A program made the position numbers and the translations under genes. A stretch of 64,000 bases of DNA from Cryptomeria japonica (taxonomy: Eukaryota; Streptophyta; Pinopsida; Cupressales; Cupressaceae): assembly GCF_030272615.1 (NCBI RefSeq), contig NC_081412.1, positions 687,700,583 through 687,764,582 of the forward strand. The letters are read 5' to 3'. The notes under the pieces are model-generated. The model did not search any database, was not told where the DNA came from, and saw only the letters and a list, made by a program, of their open reading frames with translations. Of this stretch, positions 23,180 through 34,588 are shown in pieces. Each line of letters starts with the position of its first letter. The first letter of the stretch is position 1.

Positions 23180-24385
23180 CATAAAGATATCTTATGAGGT
23201 CAAAGTATATTTTTTTGCTTATTTGTAATTTTCATACGTGATTTGTAAGGTCATAAAGTCCATTGATATAAAAAACAACTCAATTGTAAGGCTTGAAGAG
23301 CCATTTTGTACCAAGAGACCTAATAGGTCTTGATAGAGTCAACTGAGGTCAAAATGTCCATAAAAGGATTAAAATTATTGTAATTGATTATATTGAGTCC
23401 ATTTTTATCATGTTGAAAACATCCAAGAAGGATATGGTCAAAGTTGGTAAAGTTGTGTCAAAAATGCAAAAGTTGCAAAGTTGCAACATTGCCAAAAAGT
23501 GCAAAAGAGATGTAAAATGTCATCCATTGGTCATGAGTTGGTTGGAGTAGTTATAAGGACTGGAAATTAGTTTCTAATGGTTTATAAAACTATTTCTATT
23601 CGAGGTCATGAGTGGGGGAACAATTTGGAGGGCACTTGATAAAGTTTACCCATCAAACCCTCAACTGTAATAAAGGTTTAAAGGGTTTGTGACTGTCACA
23701 TAGCCAAGGAGGCTCATAAATGTTGTATTTTGAATTTGCAAGTATTTTAGAATGATGGTATAGTGAAATATCTTTCCAATTAATCCTTTCTTATGCATTT
23801 TCATGGAGTATTTGAAGAGATATACTAGTTTTTCTAAAAACTGTTAAAACCCTCTATTTTAACACACTTTATGGAAGGCCCTAGTAAAACTATTATATTA
23901 ATGGACAAGTGATTAACGTGAATAGGTAAGTTTTTGAAATTTTATTGTTGAATGCAATAACCACTCATGCTAAGGAAGTGATGATATGTTTTATTGGATA
24001 TATGGCGGTTCATCTCATTAAGGGTTTGTTTTAAATAAAGAGTTTTGCAGTCCTTTATACTATGATTACTTGGTTCCTTCATGATCAGATTTCAAAGACT
24101 GATGTAATGAAGATTTACTACTTATCATTGAGTGTGGATTGATTTGTAGTATGAAATCCTTGAAGGCTCGAAGACAATAGGATTTAGTCCCAACTGTGTT
24201 TTCTTTATGAAACATTGTGACCAAAATTAGAATGTGATCAGGTAATGGAAGTAAGGAATTGACAGTCCTAATTGGAGACTGTAACATGAAACAATGAGGT
24301 AAACTTGTTGGTTAGAAGTGCCTAAAGAGGCATCACGATCTATTCTCTAGGTTGGCACCTTCCCTGTATGATTAATGTCCCGCTG
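23180..24385 (+). repeat. LTR/UTR-like insertion inside the SET gene
   Basis: About 1.2 kb without coding sequence. It has the AAAAGTTGCAAAGTTGCAAC word cluster (23458-23490) and phrasing like 9.7-9.9 kb and 63 kb (inverted), typical of the chromovirus-type LTR/UTR in this window. Probably a solo LTR or fragment. No boundary repeat could be fixed. Confidence 0.45.
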
Positions 24386-24394
24386 TAACAAAAA

Positions 24395-25252
24395 TTAAAT
24401 ATAAAAAAACATTAGCAAAATGAGACCAATAGACTTACGAACAAAAACATAATAATAAAATGGTATATTGGAGTCATTAATTGGAGGTTGGGTAAAATGG
24501 TATATAGTATGTACCACCCCCATAGTAACTATGTTTGTATCTATGTGATTCAAATTGTAATCGATTAGCAACTCTTTACCTGCAGTTATTGATTTTATTG
24601 CACATATGAATGCATGGTTTCCCTCACGTGCCTCAAATATGCAATTGGGTTGCTTATTTGTTGACCCACGTTGTGTACTGTTTATAAACCTTGCAATATT
24701 CCCCGATGCTTTTGGCCTTCCGTCAATGTACATAGCCACTCCTTTATTTTGATTCTTATCTTTTAGTTATATATAATTTGCTGACAGTGCATACCTACGC
24801 ATACTTTGTGTATATCGAACCGACTGCATCCAATCTTTGTAACTATAATAGGGTCCAACATACTCCATCAATTCAGTAACTTTGTCATAATAGACCTTTA
24901 TGCTATCCATGAAAAATAGGCCCAAACCATGTAATGATGATGGTGTTAAGCGATATATTCTCTCATTGACACAAAAATCAATGTTTATTAGAGGAAGTTC
25001 CTTGGGTACCCATTGTTTCCGTAGATGTTTGTACCCCAAAGGCACCTTGATGTTGCCTATGCTCTCATCATCATAAAAACATGAACCCCTTTCAACAAGA
25101 AAAAATTCCATGCATTTACGAAATTTTCTTCTAATATTTTCGCCTCTAGTTGATCTCCCTCTTTTAGACCTACTACATGTGATGAGGGAACAACCCGAGA
25201 AACAGAAAAACACAACAATTGAGAAACAAAAGATAAATTTTATTATTTGCAA
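24395..25252 (-). pseudogene. SET-domain gene fragment
   Basis: One minus-strand frame, broken only by a TAA at 24767-24769, encodes about 285 residues. An N-terminal hydrophobic segment (FIFCFSIVVFFCFSGC) is probably spurious or 5' flank. The SET domain begins near residue 100: YRLTPSSLHGLGLFF (the GxG cofactor loop region), then GNIARFINSTQRGSTNKQPN, a lengthened form of the usual RFINHSC-PN motif, and ITAGKELLIDYN (the E-x-DY end). SET proteins transfer methyl groups from S-adenosylmethionine to lysine. The NHS core is altered, so activity would be doubtful even without the stop. The subfamily is not assigned. An intron acceptor follows at about 24387. Confidence 0.7.
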
Positions 25253-26159
25253 GCAACATGCACTACATGCATTACAATTTCAGAGGATTGAAACCTCATA
25301 GGTTGCCACTCATGTAGCTTATAGATTCAAGAAAATACCCTTTCCACAATACAATCTTCCAACTCTAAAGCTCTCAAAACTCAACTCCAAAAACTCTACT
25401 ATTTTCCTCAAAGATAAATCTGAAATAGACTTTCTTTCCATAGGAGCTAAGATTACACTTGCAATAGAAACTTGGCGGACTAGCGCCAGAACAAGAAACA
25501 TCATAATTTCACTAAAGCCAAATTTGATAATTGGAAACTTTGTGAAAACAACTTTCGACAACCATAACTTTTGATCTAACAGTTGGATTTTCAATGATAA
25601 TACCTTTTTGGAAAGCTCTTGAATTGAAAATATGACATGGCGTGAAGAAGGGCCTAAAGGCCAACTACTTTGGATTTCCACCAATTTCTGGGCTCATCTG
25701 TATCCTCTAAGGGCTTTAAATTTGACTAAGAATAAATTGCAAAAATAAGAAAGGGAAAATCCAGAAAGTACAACAGAAAATAAAAATATTTTTGGGTGAT
25801 GTAGGATTTCCCTTACACCACCGGATGCTCTTGCATCAACATGTCTCGCTTTCCTCTTCTCTTCCTGAATTTCCCTCGCTTGAGGAAGACATATATGACA
25901 AATACCTATATGGTTGTACTTGCACTCCATTGAATGCGAGAGATTGTTACCAAAAATTCCTTGAGGTTTTTCATGGTCCATCAAGACATGGGTGAGCATA
26001 ACTATAAGGTGACAAAGAGCATCTTCAAGAGATCATGGATGTAGTAGAGGTTTCCCGGAAGATGGACTTAGTTTTCCACACCCTTGAAACTTGGTCGGTT
26101 ATTTTTCATGGACTTTGATTTGATTTCAAAAGGCATTGATAAAGCTAATATGTATGTCA
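25253..26159. other. Non-coding, LTR-like in part
   Basis: Minus-strand phrasing at 25320-25690 (for example TTGGCCTTTAGGCCCTTC, and a stretch about a treatment of flanking words such as AAAGTTATGGTTGTC) looks like LTR or UTR sequence. The minus frame at 25694-25999 contains ECKYNHIGICHICLPQ and a charged helix; I do not recognise it. Confidence 0.3.
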
Positions 26160-27186
26160 TCTTATGTTGACTTGTGACAAGAGAATCTTCTTAGGGGGGC
26201 CGTAAGTCACATTAGGCGAACAAGGAATGTAGAGGCAAATATTTTATCTAAATGGGCACTCACATTTGAAAAAGCAAGTGAAGTCAGATTTGAAGATCTA
26301 ATTAGATAAGATTTCAGTGTGGTGGTTATTATGATTTTTTTAGATCATAAATGTAGGACATACTCTTTGGTACTACTATAGAGTCAGAAAGATGAAGGGG
26401 GAGTGAAAAGGTGGTCGTAGACATTAATTGGGAAAGATATTATTAATGACACTAGTTTTGAAAGGCGTAGTGGGTTTAGATGCGAGTAACATTGAATTTC
26501 ATCTTGCATTTAGCATATGAAGCAAGTTAGAAGTGAGACATCAGAGAAGTGAAGGGGATTTGGTGAACGTTGAGCTGAAGGTGATATCTCTGCTCGAGAA
26601 AGATGGAGGCGAATTTCACATTGAAGACGAAGAAGCAGATTTGGGCTTTTCAGGGTGAGATGACATTCAGACGGCTCAAAGGTATTTTTAACTTCTGGGA
26701 TGATTATCTCCCACACTATGCTTTTCTGATATTGGGGAAGGTGTTTATAAAAATGAAACACAATATCATGACATAATGTATATATATTCACTCATTCTAT
26801 CTTGGGGATTGGAAGCAGAGGAAAGCATTGCAACAATTCGTAGGGTGGTGGAATTTCTTGTTCCAGCACAATTTCATGAAGGGTTAGAAACTTTCATGGA
26901 ATGGGCAATAATAGGTGAGGGGTTCAATATAGGTGACGGAGAATAAAATGAAGATGAAGGGGTGAAATAAAAAATCATACCCTTCCTTTGATGGGCACCA
27001 AGTATGTGTGCCTACCATGGCAAGGTGGAGGCAAAGATTGGATGGGAGGAAATGAAGTTGTTAATCAAGATCAAAGAACCAGAAGCATTGCAATAGCCAG
27101 GGAGGAGATAGAGGGAGCCAGAAGAACTCTTTGACCAAGGAGGCTGAGAATGGGGGTGGTGCCAAGGCTAGGAGTGGGAACGAGAC
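26160..27186 (+). mobile_element. LINE-like remnant, RNase H end and 3' region (left part)
   Basis: The plus strand at about 26195-26300 reads VSHIRRTRNVEANILSKWA and EVRFEDL, like the last strands and helix of the RNase H domain at the end of plant LINE ORF2 proteins. Non-coding sequence follows. The segment resumes at 34288 after a Copia insertion and ends in a poly(A) run at 34577-34586, as LINEs do. RT and endonuclease parts are absent. The call rests on the RNase H phrase and the tail. Confidence 0.4.
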
Positions 27187-28419
27187 TGTTAGACAACTTA
27201 GATAACCAGATGACAACTGAGAGGGGGGGTGAATCAGTTGTCAATAGATTACAAAAATTTAAGCATTCAAATCCTTATTATCGAAACACATAAACCCAGT
27301 ACCGGAATGCATAAACCAAATACCAAAATAACTGATATAGCAATTAAGCATAAACATAAATCATAGAAAAGTTACCATCCATCCAGAACACATGACACCA
27401 CGATTTGTATGTGGAAACCATGGTAAAGGGAAAAACAATGGTGGGAAGCCTACCCACAGTTAGATAATACTTTTGCAATAAGTATGTGATTACAAAATGA
27501 GGGGCCTGCACATGTAGGAAGGCCAACAACCTAGAGCGTACTGCTCATCACAAAAGGAACCTCATGACTACAAAATAAATCCAGACTACAATCCAGAAAG
27601 AAGAGTGAACTGCAAAGATAGCATCTCCTATGCCTGAATATAGTTTCAGTTAAGCTCAATACCAGAGGTCTTAAACCTCTCTTACCATCCCAATTTGATC
27701 ACCTATGATCGACCAAAACTCTTGCATATGATTAAAACATTATTTACACATAGATAATCGCATAACCATCCCATGGTCTACAAAGAGATCTTACATCATA
27801 TTTATACCAACCTGGGGCCTAAACAATTAGGCCGGCCACCTAAAAGATGATACAATAAATTCATAACATAAACCCACAATCCAATGATCAACCAAGTCGG
27901 CCTAAGACCGAAACAACATAATCCAATCAATGAATTCATCCGATAATGCATCACAACCACCGATCAACACGTTACATAAGCCAATCCATAACCTAGCAGA
28001 ATAAGATAGCATTAGGTCCGGTCCTAAATACAACACCACCGATCAACATGAAAATGAACAAGATAACCAACAACATCTCAAAAGACATCTAGAAGCCGCA
28101 CCAACACCACTTTTCACATGCATCGAAAGATATTCAACAAAGATCTGCCGGTAAAACCCTTACCGGTGACCAAAAGGCTTACTAGAACAAATGATAGTAT
28201 ATGAGTCATCAAATCCCAAACCAACTGATCGTGATACATATCTAAATAGCATGAATGATAGATCCAAATCAATTCCACAAACCAAAGTATATCGGAGCAT
28301 ACCAAATCAATATCATAATCCAACCACTCTACCGGAACCGACCGGAAACCGGTAAACAACCAAACTAGCTGGTGTTGCCATCAATGCAAAACATAATCAA
28401 TTTCTCCAAATTGCCAACA
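27187..28419 (-). repeat. 3' LTR of the Copia element
   Basis: 1233 bases; on the minus strand TGTTGGCAATTTGG to GTTGTCTAACA. It carries a minus-strand TATA box (TATAAATA at 27799-27806) and the shared CTCTAGG/GGCC/TGCATGTGCAGG block. Confidence 0.9.
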
Positions 28420-28420
28420 A

Positions 28421-28431
28421 TCTCCCCCTTT
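28421..28431 (-). other. Polypurine tract
   Basis: Minus strand AAAGGGGGAGA next to the 3' LTR start. Similar GGGGGAG words recur at about 28494 and 28611 in the trailer. Confidence 0.8.
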
Positions 28432-28779
28432 GGCATTGATGAGAACACTAGATTTGAAAAACATCCAAGTGCCAAGAAATGCCAAACAAGTCTCCCCCTA
28501 TGGAAGATAACCAACAATCCCCCACAAAATAATATAGCAATGAAGCTAGCTCTTAACCAAACTCCCTTAATGAATATATCTCTCCCTTATGTTTTTCACA
28601 AGAATAACTCTCCCCCTTTGACACCAATGCCAAAGATCTAACATAAATATCAAAGAAAAATCATAAATCCTCTAAATCATACAACTGACTACTCCCCCTG
28701 AGTAGTAGCACCACCACAACAATTTAGAATGAGTAATAGCTCTGATAATGCATACCAGACTGATGCCAATTATCATCAC

Positions 28780-30641
28780 TCAAGTCTCTACCGGAGGGGT
28801 AGAAACCCCCAATCTATCTCTGAAGTACTCAAATGATTCTTTAGGCAAAGGTTTAGTGAAGATGTCTTCATTTTTCTCTTTAGTGTTCACGTAAACCAGT
28901 CTGACTTCATTTTCTTCTACCTTCTCCTTCAAAAAATTATACTTGATAGATATGTGCTTTGTCTTAGAATTAAATACCACATTATTTGATATATCAATAG
29001 AAACAAAGTTATCACATTGAATAACTACTGGTTCATTACAATCCACCTTTATATCCTTTAACATTTTGTTTATCCATAGAACTTGTGTACAATTAGTAGC
29101 AGCAACAACATACTCAGCTTCAACAACAGATAAAGAGGTACATGACTATTTTTTGTTGATCCATGAAACAAGTTTCTTTCCAAGAAAGAAAGCTCCATTG
29201 GATGTGCTCTTTCGGTCATCAACATCTCCATCCCAATCTGCATCTGTATATGCACTTAATGAAAAGTCATCATTTTTAGGATACCACAAACCATATTCAG
29301 TTTTCCCCTGCAAATACCTGAAAATCCTTTTCATCATATTCTCATGATTTATCTAGGATCACTCTGATATCTTGATACAATACAAACTGCATTCATTATA
29401 TCCGGTCTAGTTTGAGTCAGATATAACAAACCTCCAATCATAGACTTGTACCTTGTAGGATTTACCGGTGCAAATGCATCTTTCTTTTTCAATTTCTCAC
29501 TTGTAACCATCAGAGTACCAACTGGTTTAGAGTTTTCCAACCCAAATTTCTTCAACAACTCTCTAGCATACTTAGTTTGATAGATGAAAATAACTTTATT
29601 AGTTTTAGTAATCTACAAACCTAAGAAAAATTTCATCTCCCCAATCATAGACATCTCAAATTCATTTTTCATATTGTTAGAGAATTCCATACACAACTTA
29701 TCTTCACCTCCAAAAATGATATCATCAACAAAGACTTCAATAATCAATATGTCATCATCAGTGATCTTATAATATAAATTACTGTCAGCATTACCTTTAG
29801 TGAAACCAAGATTAAAAAGATATTTATCCACTCTTGCATACCAAGCTCTAGGGGCTTGTTTTAATCCATATAAAGCTTTCTTTAACCTGCAAACCATATT
29901 TTTGTCATCTAAAAGTGAAAATCCATTAAGTTGCTCAATTTAAACTTCCTCTTCAAGATCTCCATTCAGAAATGCACACTTAACATCCATCTGATAAACC
30001 TTGTAGTTCTTATGTGCAACATAAGCGAGAAATAATCTCACAACTTCAATCCTAGCTACCAATGCAAAGGTTTCATCATAATCAATTCCTTCCTTCTGAG
30101 AATATCCTTTACAAACCAATCTAGCTTTATTCCTCACAACTTGTCCATTTTTATTCAACTTATTCCTAAAAACCCATTTAGTTCCAATAACATTCTTATT
30201 TTTAGGCCAGGAAACTAAAGTCCATGTGTTATTCTTTTCTATCTGATCTAATTCTTCTTCGATAGCTTTCATCCAACATTCATCATTACAAGTTTCAATT
30301 ATTGATGCCGGTTCAACTTGAGAAATTAAACATACCTCATCAGCTGCCAACCTTCTTCTTGTCATCACTCCTTTGTTTTTGTCTCCAATGATCTGATCTT
30401 TTGAATGATTCAACCTTACATACCTAGGAGTCTTGTTATTTTCTATTCCTCTGCCCTGATCTTCAGTTACTGTTGAATTTTCTAATATTGCCAGAGTAAC
30501 TAGTTCAACTTTCCATTCTAGTGTAGGTGCTACCGGTTCAGTTATGATCATTTCCACTACCGATTCTCTCTCAAAAGTTCTGATTTGACTTATGTTCTGC
30601 TCATCCACCTTGACATTTTTGCTCTCCACAATCCTGTACAA
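28780..30641 (-). pseudogene. Copia reverse transcriptase and RNase H
   Basis: RT begins near 30330 with [20 protein letters not shown], then [76 protein letters not shown] and the FVDD box in IIEVFVDDIIFGGEDKL. RNase H follows: IFRYLQGKTEYGLWYP, YTDADWDGDVDDRKSTSNGA, KKLVSWINKK then a stop, EAEYVVAATNCTQ, and the C-terminal DIFTKPLPKESFEYFRDRLG. It ends at 28780. Stops at 29939, 29559-29612 and 29145 break it. It copies element RNA to DNA if intact. The catalytic Asp pair of the RT is preserved. Confidence 0.9.
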
Positions 30642-31504
30642 TATTTTGTTATAGCATCTATATGATTTTCTTTCATTAGAATAACCAAAAAATATTCCTT
30701 CATCACATCTAGGATCAAACTTTCCAATGGAATCATCTCTTTTGACATAGCATTTACTACCAAAGATTTTAAAATCTTAATTGTCGATGTATGACCAAGT
30801 CATAACTCATAAGGTGTCTTGCCGATGTCTCCTTTGATATGAACTCTGTTGAATGTGTATATTGCCATGCTTACAACTTCTCTATAGTTGACATGAGGGA
30901 TATTAACTTCCATCATCATAGTTCTAGCTGCATCCAAGATAGTTATGTTCTTCCTTTCAACAACTCCATTCTGCTAAGGTATCTGGGCTTCAGACAACTG
31001 TCTCCCTATCCCATTCTTCTCACAATAGCTGTTAAATTCACTGGATGTGAATTCTCCACCCTGATCTGACCTTAAGCATTTAATCTTCAATCTTGTTTCC
31101 ATCTCAAATTTATCTTTAAATATTTTAAACTTTTCAAATGCTTCATACTTCTCCCTTAGAAAAGTAACCCACATCATTCTTGAATAGTCATCAATGATTA
31201 ACATGGAATATCTATCACCCTGAAAACTTTTGATTCTAGGAAGACCACACAAATTAGTATGAATAAGATCAAGAACATCATTAGATTTGTCTTGTATACT
31301 CTTAAAAGAATTTTTGACTTGCTTTCCCATTTGACATTCCTTACATACCAAATTATAGGGCTTTACAATCTTAGGTATATCTCTAACTGCCTTAGTAGAA
31401 CTAATCTTCACAATGCAATCAAAATTCACATGACACAACCTCTTATGCCATGGCCAACTCTCATCAATTTGTGCAATCAAACATTTCTTCTCACCGGAGT
31501 TCAA
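30642..31504 (-). pseudogene. Copia integrase
   Basis: The GAG-pre-integrase zinc site shows WPWHKRLCHVNF and CKECQMGKQ. The core follows: the first catalytic position reads LIHTNLCGL, Asn where Asp is standard (GAT to AAT), the second is RSDQGGEFTS, and the Glu lies in QNGVVERKN just beyond a TAG that replaces the preceding Gln (about 30975). Downstream pieces (TFNRVHIKGDIGKTPYELW) are readable through several frame changes to about 30650. The enzyme would be inactive for at least two separate reasons. Confidence 0.85.
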
Positions 31505-31981
31505 ATGAAATATGTACCTTTAGTCTGTGTATCGGTTGCAATCTCCAATCCAGATATGTTGATATTCTTGCATTTTCCATCCTTGAACTGTAACTGAAGT
31601 CCCTTATCCACCAACTATCCTACACTCAAAAGATTATGCCTTAAACCTTCAACATAATAGACATTATCAGTTTTATTCTTACCATCCAATGATATTGTTC
31701 CTCTTCCCTTGATCATGCATGCTTTGTCATCTGCAAATCTAACCAGACCACCATCAAATTATTGCAAAGATAAGAACATCCTTTTATGTCCAGTAATAGG
31801 ATGTGAACATCCACTATCAATCACCCATTCATCCTTGTCTTCAATTTTAGCAGCAAGGGCCTTCTCTTCAAGTACCGGATCATCTTCCTTGATAGCCAAA
31901 AATACCTATTCCTTTTCATTGTCGGATCCACTAGCAAAATCTTGTGTCGGTTCATCATCAAAATCAATCACACCTTCTTCA
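31505..31981 (-). pseudogene. Copia protease region
   Basis: Minus strand at about 31795-31835 reads DEWVIDSGCSHPITGHKRM, the Copia retropepsin active site with an intact Asp-Ser-Gly. More of the region towards 31600 (GLRHNLLSVGQL-like wording, broken) leads to the pre-integrase domain. Upstream is an acidic linker with several Asp/Glu runs. Confidence 0.8.
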
Positions 31982-32974
31982 TTAGCAAAGTAGCATGATT
32001 TGTCTTTGTTCCTCCTGTACATAATCATGGTTAGGCCTAAAAGATCTTCTAGCTCTTTCTTCAAATCTTGAATTCCTTTCAAGACATCTAGATGCAAAAT
32101 GACCTATCTTATTACATGCAAAGTATTTAAAAGGTGTTTTTCCTTCATACTTACTTTTTGCCAATCCTTTAGGTACTCTTCTAGCAAATAAGGCTTCAAG
32201 TTGGTCAAACTCTTCATCTTCTTTCTTCATATCATCTAGTTCCTTCGCATATAAAGCTTTACAATCACTCTTGCCGATAGATGATTTAGATGCATGAAAA
32301 GAAGGTTCATATTTTACAGCTCTAGAAGGTCCAAATTCCTCAAGTTCAAAAATAGATAACTTCCCAACAAAGGTATCCCTATTAATAGAGGTGTTTTCCA
32401 TAGTTTTCAGCTCATTAATTGCAGTAGCCTTCATCTTATAAGCCAGTGGCAAAGCTCTCAGTACTTTAGAAACTATTTCATCTTCACTCAGAGATCCACC
32501 ACAACATTGAATTCCCAAAACAATCTCATTAACTCTTTCGATAAAAGCAATAATCCTTTCATCTTCTTTCATCTTCAAGTTCTCATACCTCACCTAGTAA
32601 CCATCAAGTTTAACAATTTTAATAATAGGTTCACCTTCATTCAGAGTCTCCAATTTGTCCCATATAGCCTTTGCATTTGATTTTTCAGTCAATCCCATTA
32701 TTTGTTGATAAGAAAGTGCACACAAAAGGGCTTCTCTAGCTCTACAATCATTCTAAAGCTCCTTATCCAGGCCTGCCGAAGGAGGATTGCTAGATGCTGG
32801 ATTACAAGGTGTTACTCCTTTCTTAGTGATCTCCCAAATTTCCTTTCCAAGACATCTCAGATGAGTCTCCATCCAAATCTTCCATATCCTATAATTTGTT
32901 CCATCAAGCCTAGGAATTTCTCTCCGGAAAACAACTACAAATGTAGTTGATGAACTTGAACTATTAGATTCCAT
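31982..32974 (-). pseudogene. gag: Copia gag with CCHC knuckle
   Basis: Starts at 32974, 42 bases inside the PBS. Marks: FRREIPRLDGTNYRIWKIWM near the N-terminus, then the gag-polypeptide segment with MKEDERIIAFIERVNEIV and SEDEIVSKVLRALPLAYKMK (UBN2-type). The zinc knuckle at about 32080-32130 reads YFACNKIGHFASRC, the first Cys changed to Tyr. Stops and a frame change near 32590-32760 and 32100 break it. It would build the particle if intact. Confidence 0.85.
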
Positions 32975-33016
32975 AGGATCTTCCTCAAGTACTTAAGATT
33001 CTACAGAGAGGACCAA

Positions 33017-33028
33017 GCTCTGATACCA
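33017..33028 (-). other. Primer-binding site, tRNA-iMet
   Basis: The reverse complement reads TGGTATCAGAGC, two bases inside the 5' LTR edge. Confidence 0.9.
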
Positions 33029-33030
33029 AT

Positions 33031-34282
33031 TGTTAGACAACTCAGATAACCAGAGGAGAACTGAGAGGGGGGGTAAATCAGTTGTCAACAGATTACATAA
33101 CTTTAAGCATTGAAATCCTTATTACCGAAACACATAAACCCAATACCAGAATGCATAAACCAAATACCAAAATATCTGATATAGCAATTAAGCATAAACA
33201 TAAATCATAAAACAATTACCATCCATCCAAAATACATGAAACCAATATTTGTACGTGGAAAATTTGGTAAAGGGAAAAACCACAGTGGGAAGCCTACCCA
33301 CAGTTAGATAAGACTTCTGCAGTAAGTATGTGATTACAAAATGAGGGGCCTGCACATGTAGGAAGGACAAAAGAATAGAGCACACTGCTCATCACAAAAG
33401 GAGCCTCATTGACTACAAAATAAATCTAGACTACAATCCAGAAAGAAGAGTGAACTGCAAAGATAATATCTCCTATGTCTGAGTACAGTTCCAATTAAGC
33501 TCAGTACCAGAGGTCTTAAACCTCTCTTACCATCCCAATTCGATCACCTATGACCAACCAAAACTCTTGTATATGATTACAACATTATTCTCACACAAAT
33601 AATTGCATAACCATCCCATAACCATAATCCCATGATCTACAAAGAGATCTTACATCATATTTATACCAACTTGGGACCTTAACAATTAGGTCGGCCACCT
33701 AAAAGATAATACAATAAATTCATAACGTAAACCCACAATCCAATGATCAACCAAGTCATCTCAAGACTGAAACAACATAATCCAATCAATGAATCCATCC
33801 GGTAACGCATTGGGACCACCCATCAACACGTTACATAAGTTGGTCCATAGCCTAGCAGAATAAGATAGCATTAGGTCTGGTCCTAAATGCAACACCATCG
33901 ATCAAAAGGAACATGAACAAGATAACCAACAACATCTCGAAAGCCATTTATAAGCCACGCCAACACCACTTATCATGTGCATCAAAATATCTTCAATAAA
34001 TCTCTGTCGATAAAACCCTTATCGGTGACCAAAAGGCTTACTAGAACAAATGATAGTATCTGAGCCATCAAATCCTGAACCAACTGATCGTGATATGCAT
34101 TTGAATAGAATGAATGACAGATCTAAATCAATTCCGCAAACCAAAGCATACCGGATCAATATCATAATCGAACCACTCTACTAGAACCAATCGAAAACTG
34201 GTAAACAACCAAAACAGTCGGTGTTGCCATCAATGAGAAAACATCAATGCAACTCATAATCAATTCCTCCAAATTGCCAACA
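33031..34282 (-). repeat. 5' LTR of the Copia element
   Basis: 1252 bases, the partner of 27187-28419, with many substitutions and small indels. A TATA box matches at 33658-33665 (minus). Confidence 0.9.
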
Positions 34283-34287
34283 GAGAC

Positions 34288-34588
34288 CGGTTAGGAATTG
34301 AAGGTGGCTTCTGAAATGCTACAATGATGGTGACAAATGAGGTGGGGTGTGGTTTTTATGTTTTTTGGCTAAATTTTTGCTATGTGATTATGGATAACAT
34401 CTAATAGTAAATCTGGGGGTAGGTTGTAGCAAAAAAGAGTTTTTTGTGCAAAGATTTTGTATTAGCTGCATATTGCCAATTTTGAAGAATGACAATTTTT
34501 TGGATAGGAGAACAGACAATCAACATCATGATGTAACTACTTTTTATATTTAATAAAATACATTTTATTACTGACCAAAAAAAAAAGA
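34288..34588 (+). mobile_element. LINE-like remnant, 3' end with poly(A)
   Basis: The right-hand continuation of the host sequence of the Copia insertion. It ends AATAAAATACATTTT..., then an A run at 34577-34586, typical of a LINE 3' end. No coding sequence. Confidence 0.4.

Larger units (their letters stand above)
27187..34282 (-). mobile_element. Complete Copia element, TSD GAGAC
   Basis: A full minus-strand element of 7096 bases with LTRs at 33031-34282 (5') and 27187-28419 (3'). The flanking five-base duplication GAGAC is exact (27182-27186 and 34283-34287). It has a tRNA-iMet PBS, a PPT, and the Copia order gag, protease, integrase, RT, RNase H. All domains are present but nonsense codons and frameshifts are scattered throughout. 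LTR divergence is substantial, so it is not recent. Confidence 0.95.
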
